This document shows positions 17,360-26,783 of a stretch of DNA of 64,000 nucleotides, one piece after another. The stretch's first letter is position 1. Each line of letters opens with the position of its first letter. Origin of the DNA: Erwinia sp. E_sp_B01_1 (GTDB lineage Bacteria; Pseudomonadota; Gammaproteobacteria; Enterobacterales; Enterobacteriaceae); assembly GCF_036865545.1 (NCBI RefSeq), contig NZ_CP142208.1, positions 2,170,001 to 2,234,000 on the forward strand, read 5' to 3'. The translations under genes were made by a program, and so were the position numbers. Below the pieces are notes generated by a model that saw only the letters and a list, made by a program, of their open reading frames with translations, was not told where the DNA came from and did not search any database.

Positions 17360-18316
17360 CTATTTTAGCTGTTGCTTATCCAGCGACCAGGTTGCACTGC
17401 TGACGTTCACTTTTACCGGCAGCAGGCCGATCTGGGTAAACTTATCCGCCAGCTTTTGCTGCTCGCTGAACACTTCCGGCGTCATTCTTTCCGCCCCAAA
17501 CGGCATACGATCCAGCGCATGTTGCCAGATTGGCTGCGGCAGTCCGGTCGATGCGGATAAGATTCTGGCAGCTTCAGCCGGGTTTTTGTTGGCCCAGTCA
17601 CTCAGCGTGCCGAGCTGATCAACAACCTGTTTAGCCGTCTGCGGATAAGTATCGGCAAATTTGCGGCTCGCCAGATAGAAGGTGTAGTGCGGGACCAGAC
17701 CTTCGGCGTTTTTCACCAGGCGAGCTTTGGCATTGGTTTCCACCTCCGCGTAGTAGGGGTCCCAGATTACCCAGGCATCCACCGCGCCACGCTGGAAAGC
17801 GGCACGGGCATCAGCAGGGGGGAGATAGACGGGGGTGATATCTTTGTAACTCAGCCCGGCCTTTTCCAGCGCGCTGACCAGCAGGTAATTGACGTCCGAG
17901 CCTTTATTCAACGCCACACGTTTACCTTTGAGATCGGCCACGTTATGGATGGGTGAGTTTTCTGGCACCACAATCGCTTCGGTTTCAGGGTTCGCCGGAG
18001 AGTGCGCCAGATAGACCAGATCGGCCTGCGCAGCCTGAGCAAAAGTCGGTGGTGCGTCACCGGTGGCGGCTAAATCAATACTGCCGACATTCAGTCCTTC
18101 CAGCATCTGCGGCCCGGCGGGAAATTCCACCCAGCGCACGGAAATTCCCTGTTTTTTGAACTCCGCATCCAGCGTCCCCCGATACTTCAGTAACGCAAAA
18201 ATATTGGCTTTCTGAAAACCAATATTCACGGTTTTTGGCGCGTCTTCGGCCATTGCAGGTGTGATGGAACCGGAGAGTACAGCGGCAATCAGGCCGCTAA
18301 GCAGAACCTTTTTCAT
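17360..18316 (-). CDS. SsuA-like aliphatic sulfonate ABC transporter substrate-binding protein
   Basis: A 318-residue periplasmic binding protein with a signal peptide (MKKVLLSGLIAAVLSGSITPAMA). Segments VNIGFQKANIFALLKYRGTL, RVALNKGSDVNYLLVSALEKAG and YLPPADARAAFQRGAVDAWVIWDPYYA are typical of the SsuA/TauA sulfonate-binding family. AGGGA precedes the ATG. It lies 109 bases downstream of an amino-acid ABC ATPase gene on the same strand, but no ssuB or ssuC permease/ATPase partners are in the window. It is therefore an orphan binding protein, perhaps using components encoded elsewhere or serving the sulfur cluster upstream. Confidence 0.88.
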   Translation of the reverse strand: MKKVLLSGLIAAVLSGSITPAMAEDAPKTVNIGFQKANIFALLKYRGTLDAEFKKQGISVRWVEFPAGPQMLEGLNVGSIDLAATGDAPPTFAQAAQADLVYLAHSPANPETEAIVVPENSPIHNVADLKGKRVALNKGSDVNYLLVSALEKAGLSYKDITPVYLPPADARAAFQRGAVDAWVIWDPYYAEVETNAKARLVKNAEGLVPHYTFYLASRKFADTYPQTAKQVVDQLGTLSDWANKNPAEAARILSASTGLPQPIWQHALDRMPFGAERMTPEVFSEQQKLADKFTQIGLLPVKVNVSSATWSLDKQQLK

Positions 18317-18424
18317 GATATTTCCCTGAGCAACAATGGAGGTTGATGCAACATAGCAAATACCGGCAAAAGCGCTTAGCGACGAATAATCATAAGCTTA
18401 GCTGAAATATTCATGCAGCCTGCC

Positions 18425-19267
18425 TCAGAGAACCCGCTCCAGAAAACGGCGCGTGCGTTGATGGGCAGGGCGGCTGAGAACCTCTTCAGCGCTGCCAGAT
18501 TCCACAACTTTTCCATCGACCATAAACACCACACGGTCGGCCACCTGCCGGGCAAAGCCTATCTCGTGCGTGACCACCACCAGCGTCACCCCGGAGCGGG
18601 CCAGCTTATTGATCACCTCCAGCACTTCACCCACCAGTTCGGGATCCAATGCTGAGGTCGGCTCATCAAACAGCATCACTTTAGGATTAAGCGCCAGCGC
18701 ACGGGCGATGGCAATCCGCTGCTGCTGGCCCCCTGAGAGTTCGCGCGGCCAGGCGTGCACTTTCTCGCGCAGCCCTACGGTTTCCAGCAGCGCATAAGCC
18801 CGCTCAATGGCCTGTTTTCGGGTCAGCAAACCATGAACCACCGGCGCTTCAATAATGTTCTCAAGCACGGTCATATGGGGGAACAGGTTAAAGTTCTGGA
18901 AGACATAGCCCACCTGAATGCGCTGTTTAAGAATGGCGCGCTCTTTTAACTCATACAGCTGGTCACCTTTGCGCCGGTAACCCACATAGTCGCCATCAAT
19001 CTGGATAAACCCCTCATCCACGCGTTCAAGGTGATTGATGGTTCTCAACAGGGTGGATTTCCCTGAGCCGGAAGGCCCCAGGATCACCGTGACCGTGCCT
19101 GGCTCAATGGTCAGGCTGACATCGTCCAGCGCGGTAAAACTGCCATAACGCTTGCTGATGTTGCTGATTTCAATCCGTCCCTGACGGGCTTCGGTATCCG
19201 GATGCGGATGCCGGGAGGTGCTGTGAACAGAGGCATGCTGTGGATACAGTTCAATGGCTTCGGACAT
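18425..19267 (-). CDS. Amino acid ABC transporter ATP-binding protein
   Basis: A 280-residue ATPase. Walker A is GPSGSGKST, the signature is LSGGQQQR, Walker B is VMLFDEPTSALD, and the H-loop is VVVTHE. The C-terminus (HQRTRRFLERVL) is typical of the polar amino acid (GlnQ/HisP/TcyN) family. A 33-residue N-terminal extension is unusual. AGGAG precedes two ATGs; the second (19267) has better spacing of 6 bases. It sits 17 bases after the permease gene, so the two are co-transcribed. With the GNAT and monooxygenase genes it fits import of a cysteine derivative, an inference. Confidence 0.92.
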   Translation of the reverse strand: MSEAIELYPQHASVHSTSRHPHPDTEARQGRIEISNISKRYGSFTALDDVSLTIEPGTVTVILGPSGSGKSTLLRTINHLERVDEGFIQIDGDYVGYRRKGDQLYELKERAILKQRIQVGYVFQNFNLFPHMTVLENIIEAPVVHGLLTRKQAIERAYALLETVGLREKVHAWPRELSGGQQQRIAIARALALNPKVMLFDEPTSALDPELVGEVLEVINKLARSGVTLVVVTHEIGFARQVADRVVFMVDGKVVESGSAEEVLSRPAHQRTRRFLERVL

Positions 19268-19284
19268 CATTAACTCCTCAGGGG

Positions 19285-20193
19285 TCAGGCACGCGCCGCG
19301 CGGCGAAACAGGGTAAAGCGGCGAGGGGAAGACTGGCGCACCACACCACGGGAAAAGTAACGTTCCACATAGTGCTGCAGAATGGAAAGTACGGTGGTGA
19401 TCAGCAGATACCAGATGCTGGCGACCATCAGCAGGGGGATCACCTGCTGGGTACGGTTATAGAGCACCTGCACGGTGTAAAAGAGTTCCGGCATCGACAG
19501 CACATACACAATCGAGGTGCCTTTAGCGAGGCTGATCACTTCATTAAAGCCGGTGGGCAGGATCGCACGTAGCGCCTGCGGCAGGATGATGCGAAACGTC
19601 CTGCGATGCGGTGGCAGACCAAGCGCCGCTGCCGCTTCATGCTGCCCCTGTTCAACGCCTGCAATGCCGCCACGGATGATTTCTGCTGTGTAAGCACCCT
19701 GCACCAGCGACAGCCCCAGCACGGCGACCGAAAACTGATCCAGCAGGTCGGTAGTGGCATGACTGAAAAAGGTCACGGACGTGAACGGAATGCCCAGAGA
19801 GAGCGAGTCATAAAGGTAAGAGAAGTTATAAAGGATGATCAGCACCAGCAGTAACGGCAGGGAACGGAACAGCCAGATATAGCCCCAGGCCAGCGCATTC
19901 AGCAGCCAGGATTGGGACAGGCGGGCGAGGGCCAGAGCAGTGCCGATCAGGGTGCCAAAAAGGGTGCCCAGCAGCGTCAACAACAGGGTTTTCCCCAGGC
20001 CGCTCAGGATCGCCGGGTCAAAGAAATAGTGGGCAAATACGCCCCATTCCCAGCGGGCATTGGTGGCGACAGACTCAATAATCCCCAGCAGGATAAACAG
20101 CGAGAACAGCGCCCCGGCGAGCCGAAATGGATAGCGGGCGGGCACCACTTTCAGCCGGGGGTGCCCGGCCTCTGGGGAGGAAAGGTGGCTCAT
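19285..20193 (-). CDS. Amino acid ABC transporter permease
   Basis: A 302-residue inner-membrane permease of the HisM/GlnP family. An N-terminal hydrophobic segment (FRLAGALFSLFILLGI) precedes the core, which carries the cytoplasmic coupling motif EAAAALGLPPHRRTFRIILPQALR. The GLGKTLLLTLLGTLFGTLIG and IWLFRSLPLLLVLIILYNF segments are standard for polar amino acid uptake. It is longer than the usual 220-250 residues because of N-terminal and C-terminal extensions. Only one permease gene is present, so a homodimer is likely. It starts 10 bases after the GNAT stop. Confidence 0.92.
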   Translation of the reverse strand: MSHLSSPEAGHPRLKVVPARYPFRLAGALFSLFILLGIIESVATNARWEWGVFAHYFFDPAILSGLGKTLLLTLLGTLFGTLIGTALALARLSQSWLLNALAWGYIWLFRSLPLLLVLIILYNFSYLYDSLSLGIPFTSVTFFSHATTDLLDQFSVAVLGLSLVQGAYTAEIIRGGIAGVEQGQHEAAAALGLPPHRRTFRIILPQALRAILPTGFNEVISLAKGTSIVYVLSMPELFYTVQVLYNRTQQVIPLLMVASIWYLLITTVLSILQHYVERYFSRGVVRQSSPRRFTLFRRAARA

Positions 20194-20203
20194 GGCTGAT
20201 TCC

Positions 20204-20716
20204 TCAGGCGCTGCATTTCACAGGGCTGTTAATGGTCAGGGTTTTGGTAAAGGGTAACCGGCCATCAAAAGGGGGCCGGGAATAATGCTCAGGATCCAGT
20301 GAGGTATCGAACTGCGGCTGATACCCGTGAGAGAGATAGAGCCTCACGGCCTCTGGCTGACGAAAACCGGTGGTCAGAAAAAGTTGCTGATAACCCTGAA
20401 GCAGCGCCAGCCGCTCCAGCTCCAGCAGCACCCTCTGAGCAAGTCCCTGACGGCGCATGGAGCGGTGAGTCCAGATCCGCTTCAACTCGGCGGTTTCAGC
20501 GTCGTAACGCTTAAAAGCCCCCATAGCGATTGGCGTCTCGTGCCTCAGCAGCACGATAAACGCCCCCTGTGGCGGGGCATAAAGCCCCAGCGGCTCCTCT
20601 TCCTGATGCCCGAAATAGTCGCCATAACGATCCCGGTACTCGGCAAACAGGCCGTCAAGAATGGGCTCAATCAGGGGATCGTCGGGGCGGGTATGAATAA
20701 AGATATCTTCGCTCAT
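20204..20716 (-). CDS. GNAT family N-acetyltransferase (SnaB/YxeL-like by context)
   Basis: A 170-residue acetyltransferase. The acetyl-CoA-binding A motif is visible in KRIWTHRSMRRQGLAQRVLLELE, followed by a substrate-side strand and the typical C-terminal GYQPQFDTSLDPEHY. It lies inside an amino-acid ABC transporter operon between the binding protein (15 bases upstream) and the permease. In Bacillus the yxeL/ytmI acetyltransferases occupy comparable positions and N-acetylate S-alkylcysteines before oxidative C-S cleavage. Assignment of that substrate here rests on context. Confidence 0.85.
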   Translation of the reverse strand: MSEDIFIHTRPDDPLIEPILDGLFAEYRDRYGDYFGHQEEEPLGLYAPPQGAFIVLLRHETPIAMGAFKRYDAETAELKRIWTHRSMRRQGLAQRVLLELERLALLQGYQQLFLTTGFRQPEAVRLYLSHGYQPQFDTSLDPEHYSRPPFDGRLPFTKTLTINSPVKCSA

Positions 20717-20731
20717 CAGAGTCTCCGGTTA

Positions 20732-21655
20732 TCAGTCGCCGAGGCCCGGCGGGTTAATCTGGGATTGGGCAATTTTCTCCACGCTTTCTCCCCAGCGATC
20801 CAGCACCTGCAGATAGCTGCCGCTGGCGATAGCGCTGTCCAGTGAGGCCTGCACGGCATTCACCAGCCCGTTATCTTTTTTCAGGGTCACGGCAATGTTG
20901 GCGGTTTTAGGCCAGCCACCGGCTACCACGCCGACCAGCCGGGTGGTGCCGGTCAGTTTGGCTTTATAAGCTCCGGTAACGTTAGGGCCGAAGGTGGCAT
21001 CTGCGCGGCCAGACTGGATTGCCAGCGTGGAGGCCGCATCGTCCGTCACATAGAGCGGTTGCAGCGGCGGCAAGCCTTTAGCCTGATTCTGTTTGTCCCA
21101 CTCCAGCAGGATCGCTTCCTGATTGGTGCCGGAACCGACAATGATGCGCTTACCGGCAATATCCGCTGCCGAATCAATTTTGGTGATTTTGCTGGTGGAT
21201 TTCACGTAGAAGCCCAGCGTGTCCTGGCGGTAGGTGGCAAAGTCAAAACGCGCCTTACGCTCTTTAGTGACGGTAATATTGTAAATTGCCGCATCATATT
21301 TTCCGGAAGCCACGCCAAGAGGCCAGTCCTCCCAGGATGAAGGGACGATTTTTAATTTCAGCCCCAGTCCGTCAGCTACCAGACGGGCAATATCCGCTTC
21401 ACTGCCAATCACCGTTTTATTGTCTCTGGCAAACAGACCAAAAGGCGGTGCGCTGCCTAATACGGCGGTAGCGACAGTGAGTGTTCCGGGCTCGACAAAT
21501 TTAAATCCAGCCGGGATTAACGCCGCTGCTTTGTCACTCTTCGGTGCATGAACCGGTGTCTCATTCGCTATTAAATCGATGCCCGGCGCGGCCTGTGCCG
21601 TGCCAGCGAGGGCCAGCAACAGCGCGAGCGGGGTGAAACCTGTGCTATTCATCAT
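20732..21655 (-). CDS. Amino acid ABC transporter substrate-binding protein
   Basis: A 307-residue periplasmic protein with a signal peptide (TPLALLLALAGTAQAAPG). It has the SBP_bac_3 pattern: GLFARDNKTVIGSEADIARL, SWEDWPLGVASGKYDAAIYN, then the KERKARFDFA segment and the GKRIIVGSGTNQEAILLEWD lobe. It is the first gene of the leftward transporter operon and is divergent from the two flavin monooxygenase genes, across a 241-base shared promoter region. A cysteine-derivative ligand is suggested by the neighbours only. Confidence 0.9.
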   Translation of the reverse strand: MMNSTGFTPLALLLALAGTAQAAPGIDLIANETPVHAPKSDKAAALIPAGFKFVEPGTLTVATAVLGSAPPFGLFARDNKTVIGSEADIARLVADGLGLKLKIVPSSWEDWPLGVASGKYDAAIYNITVTKERKARFDFATYRQDTLGFYVKSTSKITKIDSAADIAGKRIIVGSGTNQEAILLEWDKQNQAKGLPPLQPLYVTDDAASTLAIQSGRADATFGPNVTGAYKAKLTGTTRLVGVVAGGWPKTANIAVTLKKDNGLVNAVQASLDSAIASGSYLQVLDRWGESVEKIAQSQINPPGLGD

Positions 21656-21896
21656 ATTATTTTATGTCCCTGTTATACCGACTTAATCTGCCTGCACTAT
21701 TCCGGATGGCCAGGGTGAAGTAAAACAACAAAAACAAATAACCAAAGGGCGAAATAACAAATGGCGGTGGGGATAAATAAGCTGGAAACATTAAGAACCT
21801 GATATTTGCCAGGCTGCAATGCTAAGACGGATTTTCTATTTAGTTGCAGGCGTGAACTGTGAAATTCTCGCTGAATACTGAATAAGGAAAGCCTGA

Positions 21897-22880
21897 ATGC
21901 CATACCAACTGAGCTTATTAGATCAAAGTCCCCTGGCTGAGGGGCAGACGCCGGAGCAGGCGCTGGTAGCCACGCTGAATTTTGCCCGTGAGGCAGAGCG
22001 GTTGGGGTATCACCGGCTTTGGGTCTCTGAGCATCACAACAGCGACCGGCTGGCAGGCAGCTCCCCGGAGGTGCTGATTGCCTGGCTGCTGGCCCAGACC
22101 AGCAGGCTGCGGATCGGTTCGGGCGGCGTGATGCTCCAGCATTACAGCCCTTATAAAGTGGCGGAGAATTTCCATCTGCTGGCCTCCCTGGCACCCGGCC
22201 GTGTGGATCTTGGCGTCGGCAAGGCGCCTGGCGGTCTGCCTCTCTCCACTCAGGCCTTGCGGGGTTCGTCAGGCGGACAACGGGATGATTTTGCCGGGCA
22301 ACTTGCTCAACTTACCCACTATCTGAACCCGACAGAGCCCGATCCACAGGGTCTGGAAGCCCGTGCCTTACCGGCGCCCACTCAGCCGCCACAGCGATTT
22401 TTACTGGGTGCCAGTAAAGAGAGCGCAAAGCTGGCGGCAACCCTGGGCTGGCACTTCGTGTTCGCCGGATTTATTGCCACCTCTGAAGAGGTGATGACCG
22501 AATCCGTACTGGCCTACCATGAGTACGCCAGCGGGCAGGGCAAGGCCGTGATAAGCCTGGCTGCGCTGGCCGCAGAGACTCAGGAAGAGGCGGCATCGCT
22601 GGTCGCTGAACAGCATAACTACCGCGTGATCCTGGGCGAAAAGCACGTCACCGTGGGCACTCCTGAACAGGCTGAAGCTTTTGTACGTCAGTCCGGTGCC
22701 AGCGATGCACGGATAGAAAAGCAGGCGCTGAGCGTCCTGCACGGCACCGCCAGCCAGGTCCATCAACGTCTGGCTTCCCTGCACCAGCGTCTGAACGTCA
22801 GCGAATTTATTCTGCATACGCCTCTGGTCGATCCTGAGCTGCGTCTGCGTTCGATTGCATTGCTGGCCAACCAGCAGTAA
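21897..22880 (+). CDS. LLM class flavin-dependent oxidoreductase (YtmO/CmoO-like)
   Basis: A 327-residue luciferase-like protein. The segments LSLLDQSPLAEGQTPEQAL, HRLWVSEHHNSDRLAGSSPE, RIGSGGVMLQHYSPYKVAEN and GRVDLGVGKAPGG are diagnostic of the MsnO8/YtmO-type LLM group. AAGGA precedes the ATG by about 8 bases. It is followed after 9 bases by an NtaA-type monooxygenase, and both diverge from a cystine-type transporter/acetyltransferase operon. The pair would be reduced-flavin dependent; a separate flavin reductase is not in the cluster. Function in S-alkylcysteine metabolism is inferred from gene order. Confidence 0.87.
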   Translation: MPYQLSLLDQSPLAEGQTPEQALVATLNFAREAERLGYHRLWVSEHHNSDRLAGSSPEVLIAWLLAQTSRLRIGSGGVMLQHYSPYKVAENFHLLASLAPGRVDLGVGKAPGGLPLSTQALRGSSGGQRDDFAGQLAQLTHYLNPTEPDPQGLEARALPAPTQPPQRFLLGASKESAKLAATLGWHFVFAGFIATSEEVMTESVLAYHEYASGQGKAVISLAALAAETQEEAASLVAEQHNYRVILGEKHVTVGTPEQAEAFVRQSGASDARIEKQALSVLHGTASQVHQRLASLHQRLNVSEFILHTPLVDPELRLRSIALLANQQ

Positions 22881-22889
22881 GGAGATGTT

Positions 22890-24230
22890 ATGAGTGCTAC
22901 CCCGATAAAACTTGGCCTGATGCTGCACGGTGCAGGCGGGCACATGAACGCCTGGAGACATGAGAAAGCGCCGGCTGATGCCAGCGTTAACTTCCGCTAC
23001 TTCACCGATCTGGCCCAGCGGGCCGAAGCGGCGCAGTTTGATTTTCTGTTCGTGGCGGACGGGCTGCATATCAATGAAAAATCCCTGCCGCATTTTCTTA
23101 ACCGTTTTGAACCCATTGCGCTGTTGTCAGCACTGGCTTCAGTGACGCATAAGATCGGGCTGGCCGGCACAATTTCAACTTCCTACAGCGATCCCTTTAC
23201 CGTCGCCAGGCAGCTCGCCTCGTTAGATAACATCAGTAATGGCCGGGCGGGCTGGAATGTGGTGACATCACCGCTGGCCGGATCTTCCAAAAATTTCGGC
23301 AAGGATCATCCGGAACACGCGCTGCGTTACCAGATTGCGGAAGAGTATATCGGCGTGGTGCAGGGGCTGTGGGATTCCTGGGAGGATGATGCGTTTATCC
23401 GCGATCGTCAGAGCGGGGTGTTCTTTGATGCGGCGAAACTGCACAAGCTCAACCATCAGGGGAAATTCTTCTCGGTGGAAGGGCCGTTAAATATCCAGCG
23501 TTCTCCTCAGGGCCAGCCGGTGATTTTCCAGGCCGGTGCTTCCGATACCGGTATAGCGCTGGCAGGCAAAACCGCTGAGGCGGTCTTTACCAATGCCCGC
23601 ACGCTGGAAGAGGCCCGGCTTTATGCCACCAGATTACAGGCAGAAGCCGGTAAAAATCACCGGGATGTGCCGGGTATTTTCCCCGGTATCAGCCCGATCG
23701 TCGGGAAAACGCCAGAAGAAGCGGAAGAAAAATATCAGTATCTGCTGTCGCTGATCTCAGAAGAAGATGCGCTGGCCTATCTCGGCAGATTCTTTGACCA
23801 CCATGATTTCAGCCAGTATCCGCTCGACGGGCCATTCCCGGAACTGGGCGAGCTGGGGCAAAACACCTTCCGCTCAACCACCGACAGCATCAAACGGCGG
23901 GCAAAAGAGCAGGGCGTGACGCTGAGGCAAATCGCTTTTGAAACAACGCTGCCAAGAGGCGAATTCTTTGGCACGCCGCAGCAGGTTGCGGAGACCTTTA
24001 TCCGATGGGTGGAGCAGGGAGGAGCCAGTGGCTTTATTATCAGCGGGCCGGTGCTGGTGGAGGCGCTGGAGGATATCACTACCCAGGTTCTGCCGATCCT
24101 GGCGGAACGGGGTTACTGGCAGCCTTCAACAGAAACGACTCTGCGTGGCAGGCTGGCTATTCCATTCCGGGCTAACCGTTACACTGTAACGGAAACCGAA
24201 TCAGCCAGCCCCGAAGCGCTGGCTGAGTGA
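22890..24230 (+). CDS. NtaA/SnaA/DszA family FMN-dependent monooxygenase (YxeK/CmoJ-like)
   Basis: A 446-residue enzyme of the nitrilotriacetate monooxygenase family. The N-terminal [52 protein letters not shown] and [18 protein letters not shown] are family hallmarks. AAGGAG lies about 6 bases before the ATG. The length matches Bacillus YxeK (about 440), which cleaves N-acetyl-S-alkylcysteines oxidatively. Its stop lies 7 bases from the probable true stop of the convergent DUF1264 gene (24237). Confidence 0.88.
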   Translation: MSATPIKLGLMLHGAGGHMNAWRHEKAPADASVNFRYFTDLAQRAEAAQFDFLFVADGLHINEKSLPHFLNRFEPIALLSALASVTHKIGLAGTISTSYSDPFTVARQLASLDNISNGRAGWNVVTSPLAGSSKNFGKDHPEHALRYQIAEEYIGVVQGLWDSWEDDAFIRDRQSGVFFDAAKLHKLNHQGKFFSVEGPLNIQRSPQGQPVIFQAGASDTGIALAGKTAEAVFTNARTLEEARLYATRLQAEAGKNHRDVPGIFPGISPIVGKTPEEAEEKYQYLLSLISEEDALAYLGRFFDHHDFSQYPLDGPFPELGELGQNTFRSTTDSIKRRAKEQGVTLRQIAFETTLPRGEFFGTPQQVAETFIRWVEQGGASGFIISGPVLVEALEDITTQVLPILAERGYWQPSTETTLRGRLAIPFRANRYTVTETESASPEALAE

Positions 24231-25039
24231 TCGTCCTTATTCAGGAATCTTGCCGCTTTTAGTCTGCTCGGAAGTGCCAAAGCCGGTGGCACCGTGTGCA
24301 TGCTCGCCACCCCCTCCGTCCGGCGCAGTTGAATTGTCTGGCCTTGTTGCCAGGCATCTGCGCCTTTCAGCACCGGTTCAACAGGGATATCCTCGCGCGA
24401 TTTGCGGATTTCGCGGGTATCCACTTTAAACCGGCGGTCGCGGTCAGCCAGCAGCCGGGGATCCAGCTGACCATCCTGGGTAAAGCCCATCATCAGAGCC
24501 GGAATGCCCAGCGGCAGGGTTTTATCGCGATCGGTGTGCCAGGTATGCCAGGTTTTACCATAGGTGGTAGAGAGGCGCGTCATCAGCGCATGTTCCGCCG
24601 CAGCAGGAAGGCCCGGCGCGATCAGCGATCCCGATTTCACCTCATAACGGTGGCTGTGCCAGAGCTTTTTCTCTTCCGGAGGCAGCGTGCGGAACAGACG
24701 CGCGCTGATGATATATTCAACGCCCATCAGATGCGCATCCCGCGTATTGCCGTCGTAGATCACCGCCTGCATCACATCTTCATTCAATACGGTGACATAA
24801 TGGTGAGCTTCCATCTGACCATTCTTATCGCCGTCATAGAAATGAAAACCATCCAGATAGGCGTTAATGGCCTCTATCGGCGGCCTGGACTGCAGGGCAT
24901 CAGCACCGGTATCCAGCACTTTCATCCCCGTGGACGTGGGCGCACCCGGAGCCTTAACATCGGTGGAAGAGTTGTTGGCATTACAGCCGGTCAGCAGGGC
25001 CAGAGAAACCAGGCCCATCAGGGTCAATTTACCAGTCAC
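24179..25039 (-). CDS. DUF1264 (OBAP-family) lipoprotein with probable 3' frameshift
   Basis: A predicted outer-membrane or periplasmic lipoprotein: start GTG at 25039 with AAGGA upstream, hydrophobic h-region and lipobox LLTGC. The DUF1264 body runs from about [21 protein letters not shown] to [14 protein letters not shown]; the family is known from plant oil-body-associated proteins and many bacteria. As read, the frame runs to 24179 and overlaps the convergent gene by 52 bases with an odd tail. Restoring one base near 24340-24346 gives a more natural tail ([20 protein letters not shown]) ending at 24237, clear of the neighbour. It lies 10 bases after the GH15 stop, so the two form an operon. 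Confidence 0.8.
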   Translation of the reverse strand: MTGKLTLMGLVSLALLTGCNANNSSTDVKAPGAPTSTGMKVLDTGADALQSRPPIEAINAYLDGFHFYDGDKNGQMEAHHYVTVLNEDVMQAVIYDGNTRDAHLMGVEYIISARLFRTLPPEEKKLWHSHRYEVKSGSLIAPGLPAAAEHALMTRLSTTYGKTWHTWHTDRDKTLPLGIPALMMGFTQDGQLDPRLLADRDRRFKVDTREIRKSREDIPVEPVLKGADAWQQGQTIQLRRTEGVASMHTVPPALALPSRLKAARFLNKDDHSASASGLADSVSVTV

Positions 25040-25049
25040 GTGAGGTTCC

Positions 25050-26783
25050 TTATTGGGTTTTCGCGTCAGATACCGCCTGCGCGGCACAGATCAGTGCCAG
25101 ATGGCTGAGCCCCTGAGGCAGATTGCCGTACCAGTCCTGAGTTCGTACATCAAACATCTCATTGAATATCTCCACGTTGCCCTGGTCACACAGCGTGCTG
25201 AGGATCGCTTCCATAGCCTGCTCCGCGCGGGTGACTTCACCCATTGAGGCCCAGGCCTCAACCAGCCAGAAAGCGCAGGCCACAAAGGTGCTTTCCTCTT
25301 TCTCCACGCCGCTGTAGCGATAGAGCATCGGCGTGCCGCGACCCAGCTCCCGCAGAATAGCCTCATAGGTGGAGAGCATCCGCTGGGGGTTAACGCTGTT
25401 GCCATAGTGATGAACCAGGGCGACAGAAGCATCCAGTTGATCCTCGCTGCCGACATAAAACAGGTAAGCCTGTTTACTCTCAGACCAGCAGTGAGTTTCT
25501 ATCCAGTCGCGGATGCGATCCCGCTCCCTTTGCCAGCGTCCCAGCCAGGTGGGTTCAATATGCTTGCTCTGCGCCATCGCCACAGCCCGATCCAGCGCCA
25601 GCCAGCAGGCCATTTTCGAGTGAGTATAGTGCTGCTCTTCAGGCAGTTCCCAGATGCCGGAATCTTTCTGCCGCCAGTGATCGGCACAGCAGTTAGCCAG
25701 CTCGCCCAGCATGCGGGAAGTGGCGATATCCAGTACGTGACCAGCCTCAATAAACCGCTGCGCAACGGCCAGCATATCTCCGTACATACTTAACTGAATC
25801 TGATCGCGGGCGTTGTTGCCAACCCGTACCGGCTGTGCGCCCTTGTACCCCTCAAGGGGGATCAGACGCTCTTCCGGTACCAGACCGCCCTCCAGGGTGT
25901 AGCAGGCCCGAAGTTTGACGCCGTGCCGGATAATAGTGTGGGTCAGCCAGGAGAAAGCGGCCTTGCAGTCTTCCAGCGCGCCGAGGAACACAAAGGATTT
26001 GATGATCAGACAGGCATCCCGCACCCAGGCGTAGCGATAATCGTAATTTTTCCCACTCTCCAGACCTTCTGGCAGAGAGCTGGTGGCTGCCGCCGCAAGC
26101 GCACCGGTTGGCGAGTACCAGAGAAATTTCAGAGACAGGGCGGAACGCTTTACGTGCAGAGGGTACAACCCGTCGTAACTCAGACTGTTTACCCAGTCAC
26201 ACCAGGCAAGATGGCTGGTTTCGATCCTCTGATCAATGGAGGCGAGTTCCGGTACCGCCAGCGGCTCTTTTTCAGTGGCCAGCAATGCGACCAGCGACCT
26301 TGAGCCAGGTGCCGTAATCAGCTGACCGATCACCTGTTCATCATCAAAATGGCTCAGTTCGATATCTTCACTGGTTCTGAGCATCGCCATCAAATCGGCG
26401 ACATGAAAGACGTTGCCTTTTTCGGTATCTGCCAGCCACGGAGAGCGGGTTTCTGCTGCCGTTCCCAGGCGTAAACGCAGGTTTACCACCACATGACCTT
26501 CAACGCCTTCAATGCGCCGTGCCAGCTCACTCCAGGGAAGACGGCCAGCCAGCGTGCTGTTGATCGATTCGGTGATCAGGATCGAGCCGGTGGCGGTTTC
26601 AAACCGCGTTTCAAGGACGTTGCTGTCCTCACGGTACTTACGCTTTACGGTATAAGGCAGTTCGGGCTCAAGCTGAAAGTAGCCGCCGATCTCTTTATCC
26701 AGCACCCGGTCAAAAAGAGGGGGAGAGTCAAGATTGGGTGCGCACCACCAGTCGATTGATCCATCCGGTGCAATCAGCGCCAC
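25050..26783 (-). CDS. Glycoside hydrolase family 15 protein (trehalase/glucoamylase-like), 5' end disturbed
   Basis: A cytoplasmic GH15 (alpha/alpha)6-barrel enzyme. Segments APDGSIDWWCAPNLDSPPLFDRVL, YRYAWVRDACLIIKSFVFLGA and EEQHYTHSKMACWLALDRAV are diagnostic of the bacterial GH15 trehalase/glucoamylase-like group. From GTG at 26783 it has 577 residues, but 25 further codons upstream are clearly homologous (DGYAGLGDYAAIGEGRS) and open, bounded by TAA at 26859-26861. An in-frame ATG lies five codons beyond that TAA (26876). The natural start is therefore probably that ATG and the TAA is a lesion or sequence error; GAAGG 7 bases before the GTG could allow internal initiation. The DUF1264 lipoprotein gene follows. 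Confidence 0.85.
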   Translation of the reverse strand: MALIAPDGSIDWWCAPNLDSPPLFDRVLDKEIGGYFQLEPELPYTVKRKYREDSNVLETRFETATGSILITESINSTLAGRLPWSELARRIEGVEGHVVVNLRLRLGTAAETRSPWLADTEKGNVFHVADLMAMLRTSEDIELSHFDDEQVIGQLITAPGSRSLVALLATEKEPLAVPELASIDQRIETSHLAWCDWVNSLSYDGLYPLHVKRSALSLKFLWYSPTGALAAAATSSLPEGLESGKNYDYRYAWVRDACLIIKSFVFLGALEDCKAAFSWLTHTIIRHGVKLRACYTLEGGLVPEERLIPLEGYKGAQPVRVGNNARDQIQLSMYGDMLAVAQRFIEAGHVLDIATSRMLGELANCCADHWRQKDSGIWELPEEQHYTHSKMACWLALDRAVAMAQSKHIEPTWLGRWQRERDRIRDWIETHCWSESKQAYLFYVGSEDQLDASVALVHHYGNSVNPQRMLSTYEAILRELGRGTPMLYRYSGVEKEESTFVACAFWLVEAWASMGEVTRAEQAMEAILSTLCDQGNVEIFNEMFDVRTQDWYGNLPQGLSHLALICAAQAVSDAKTQ

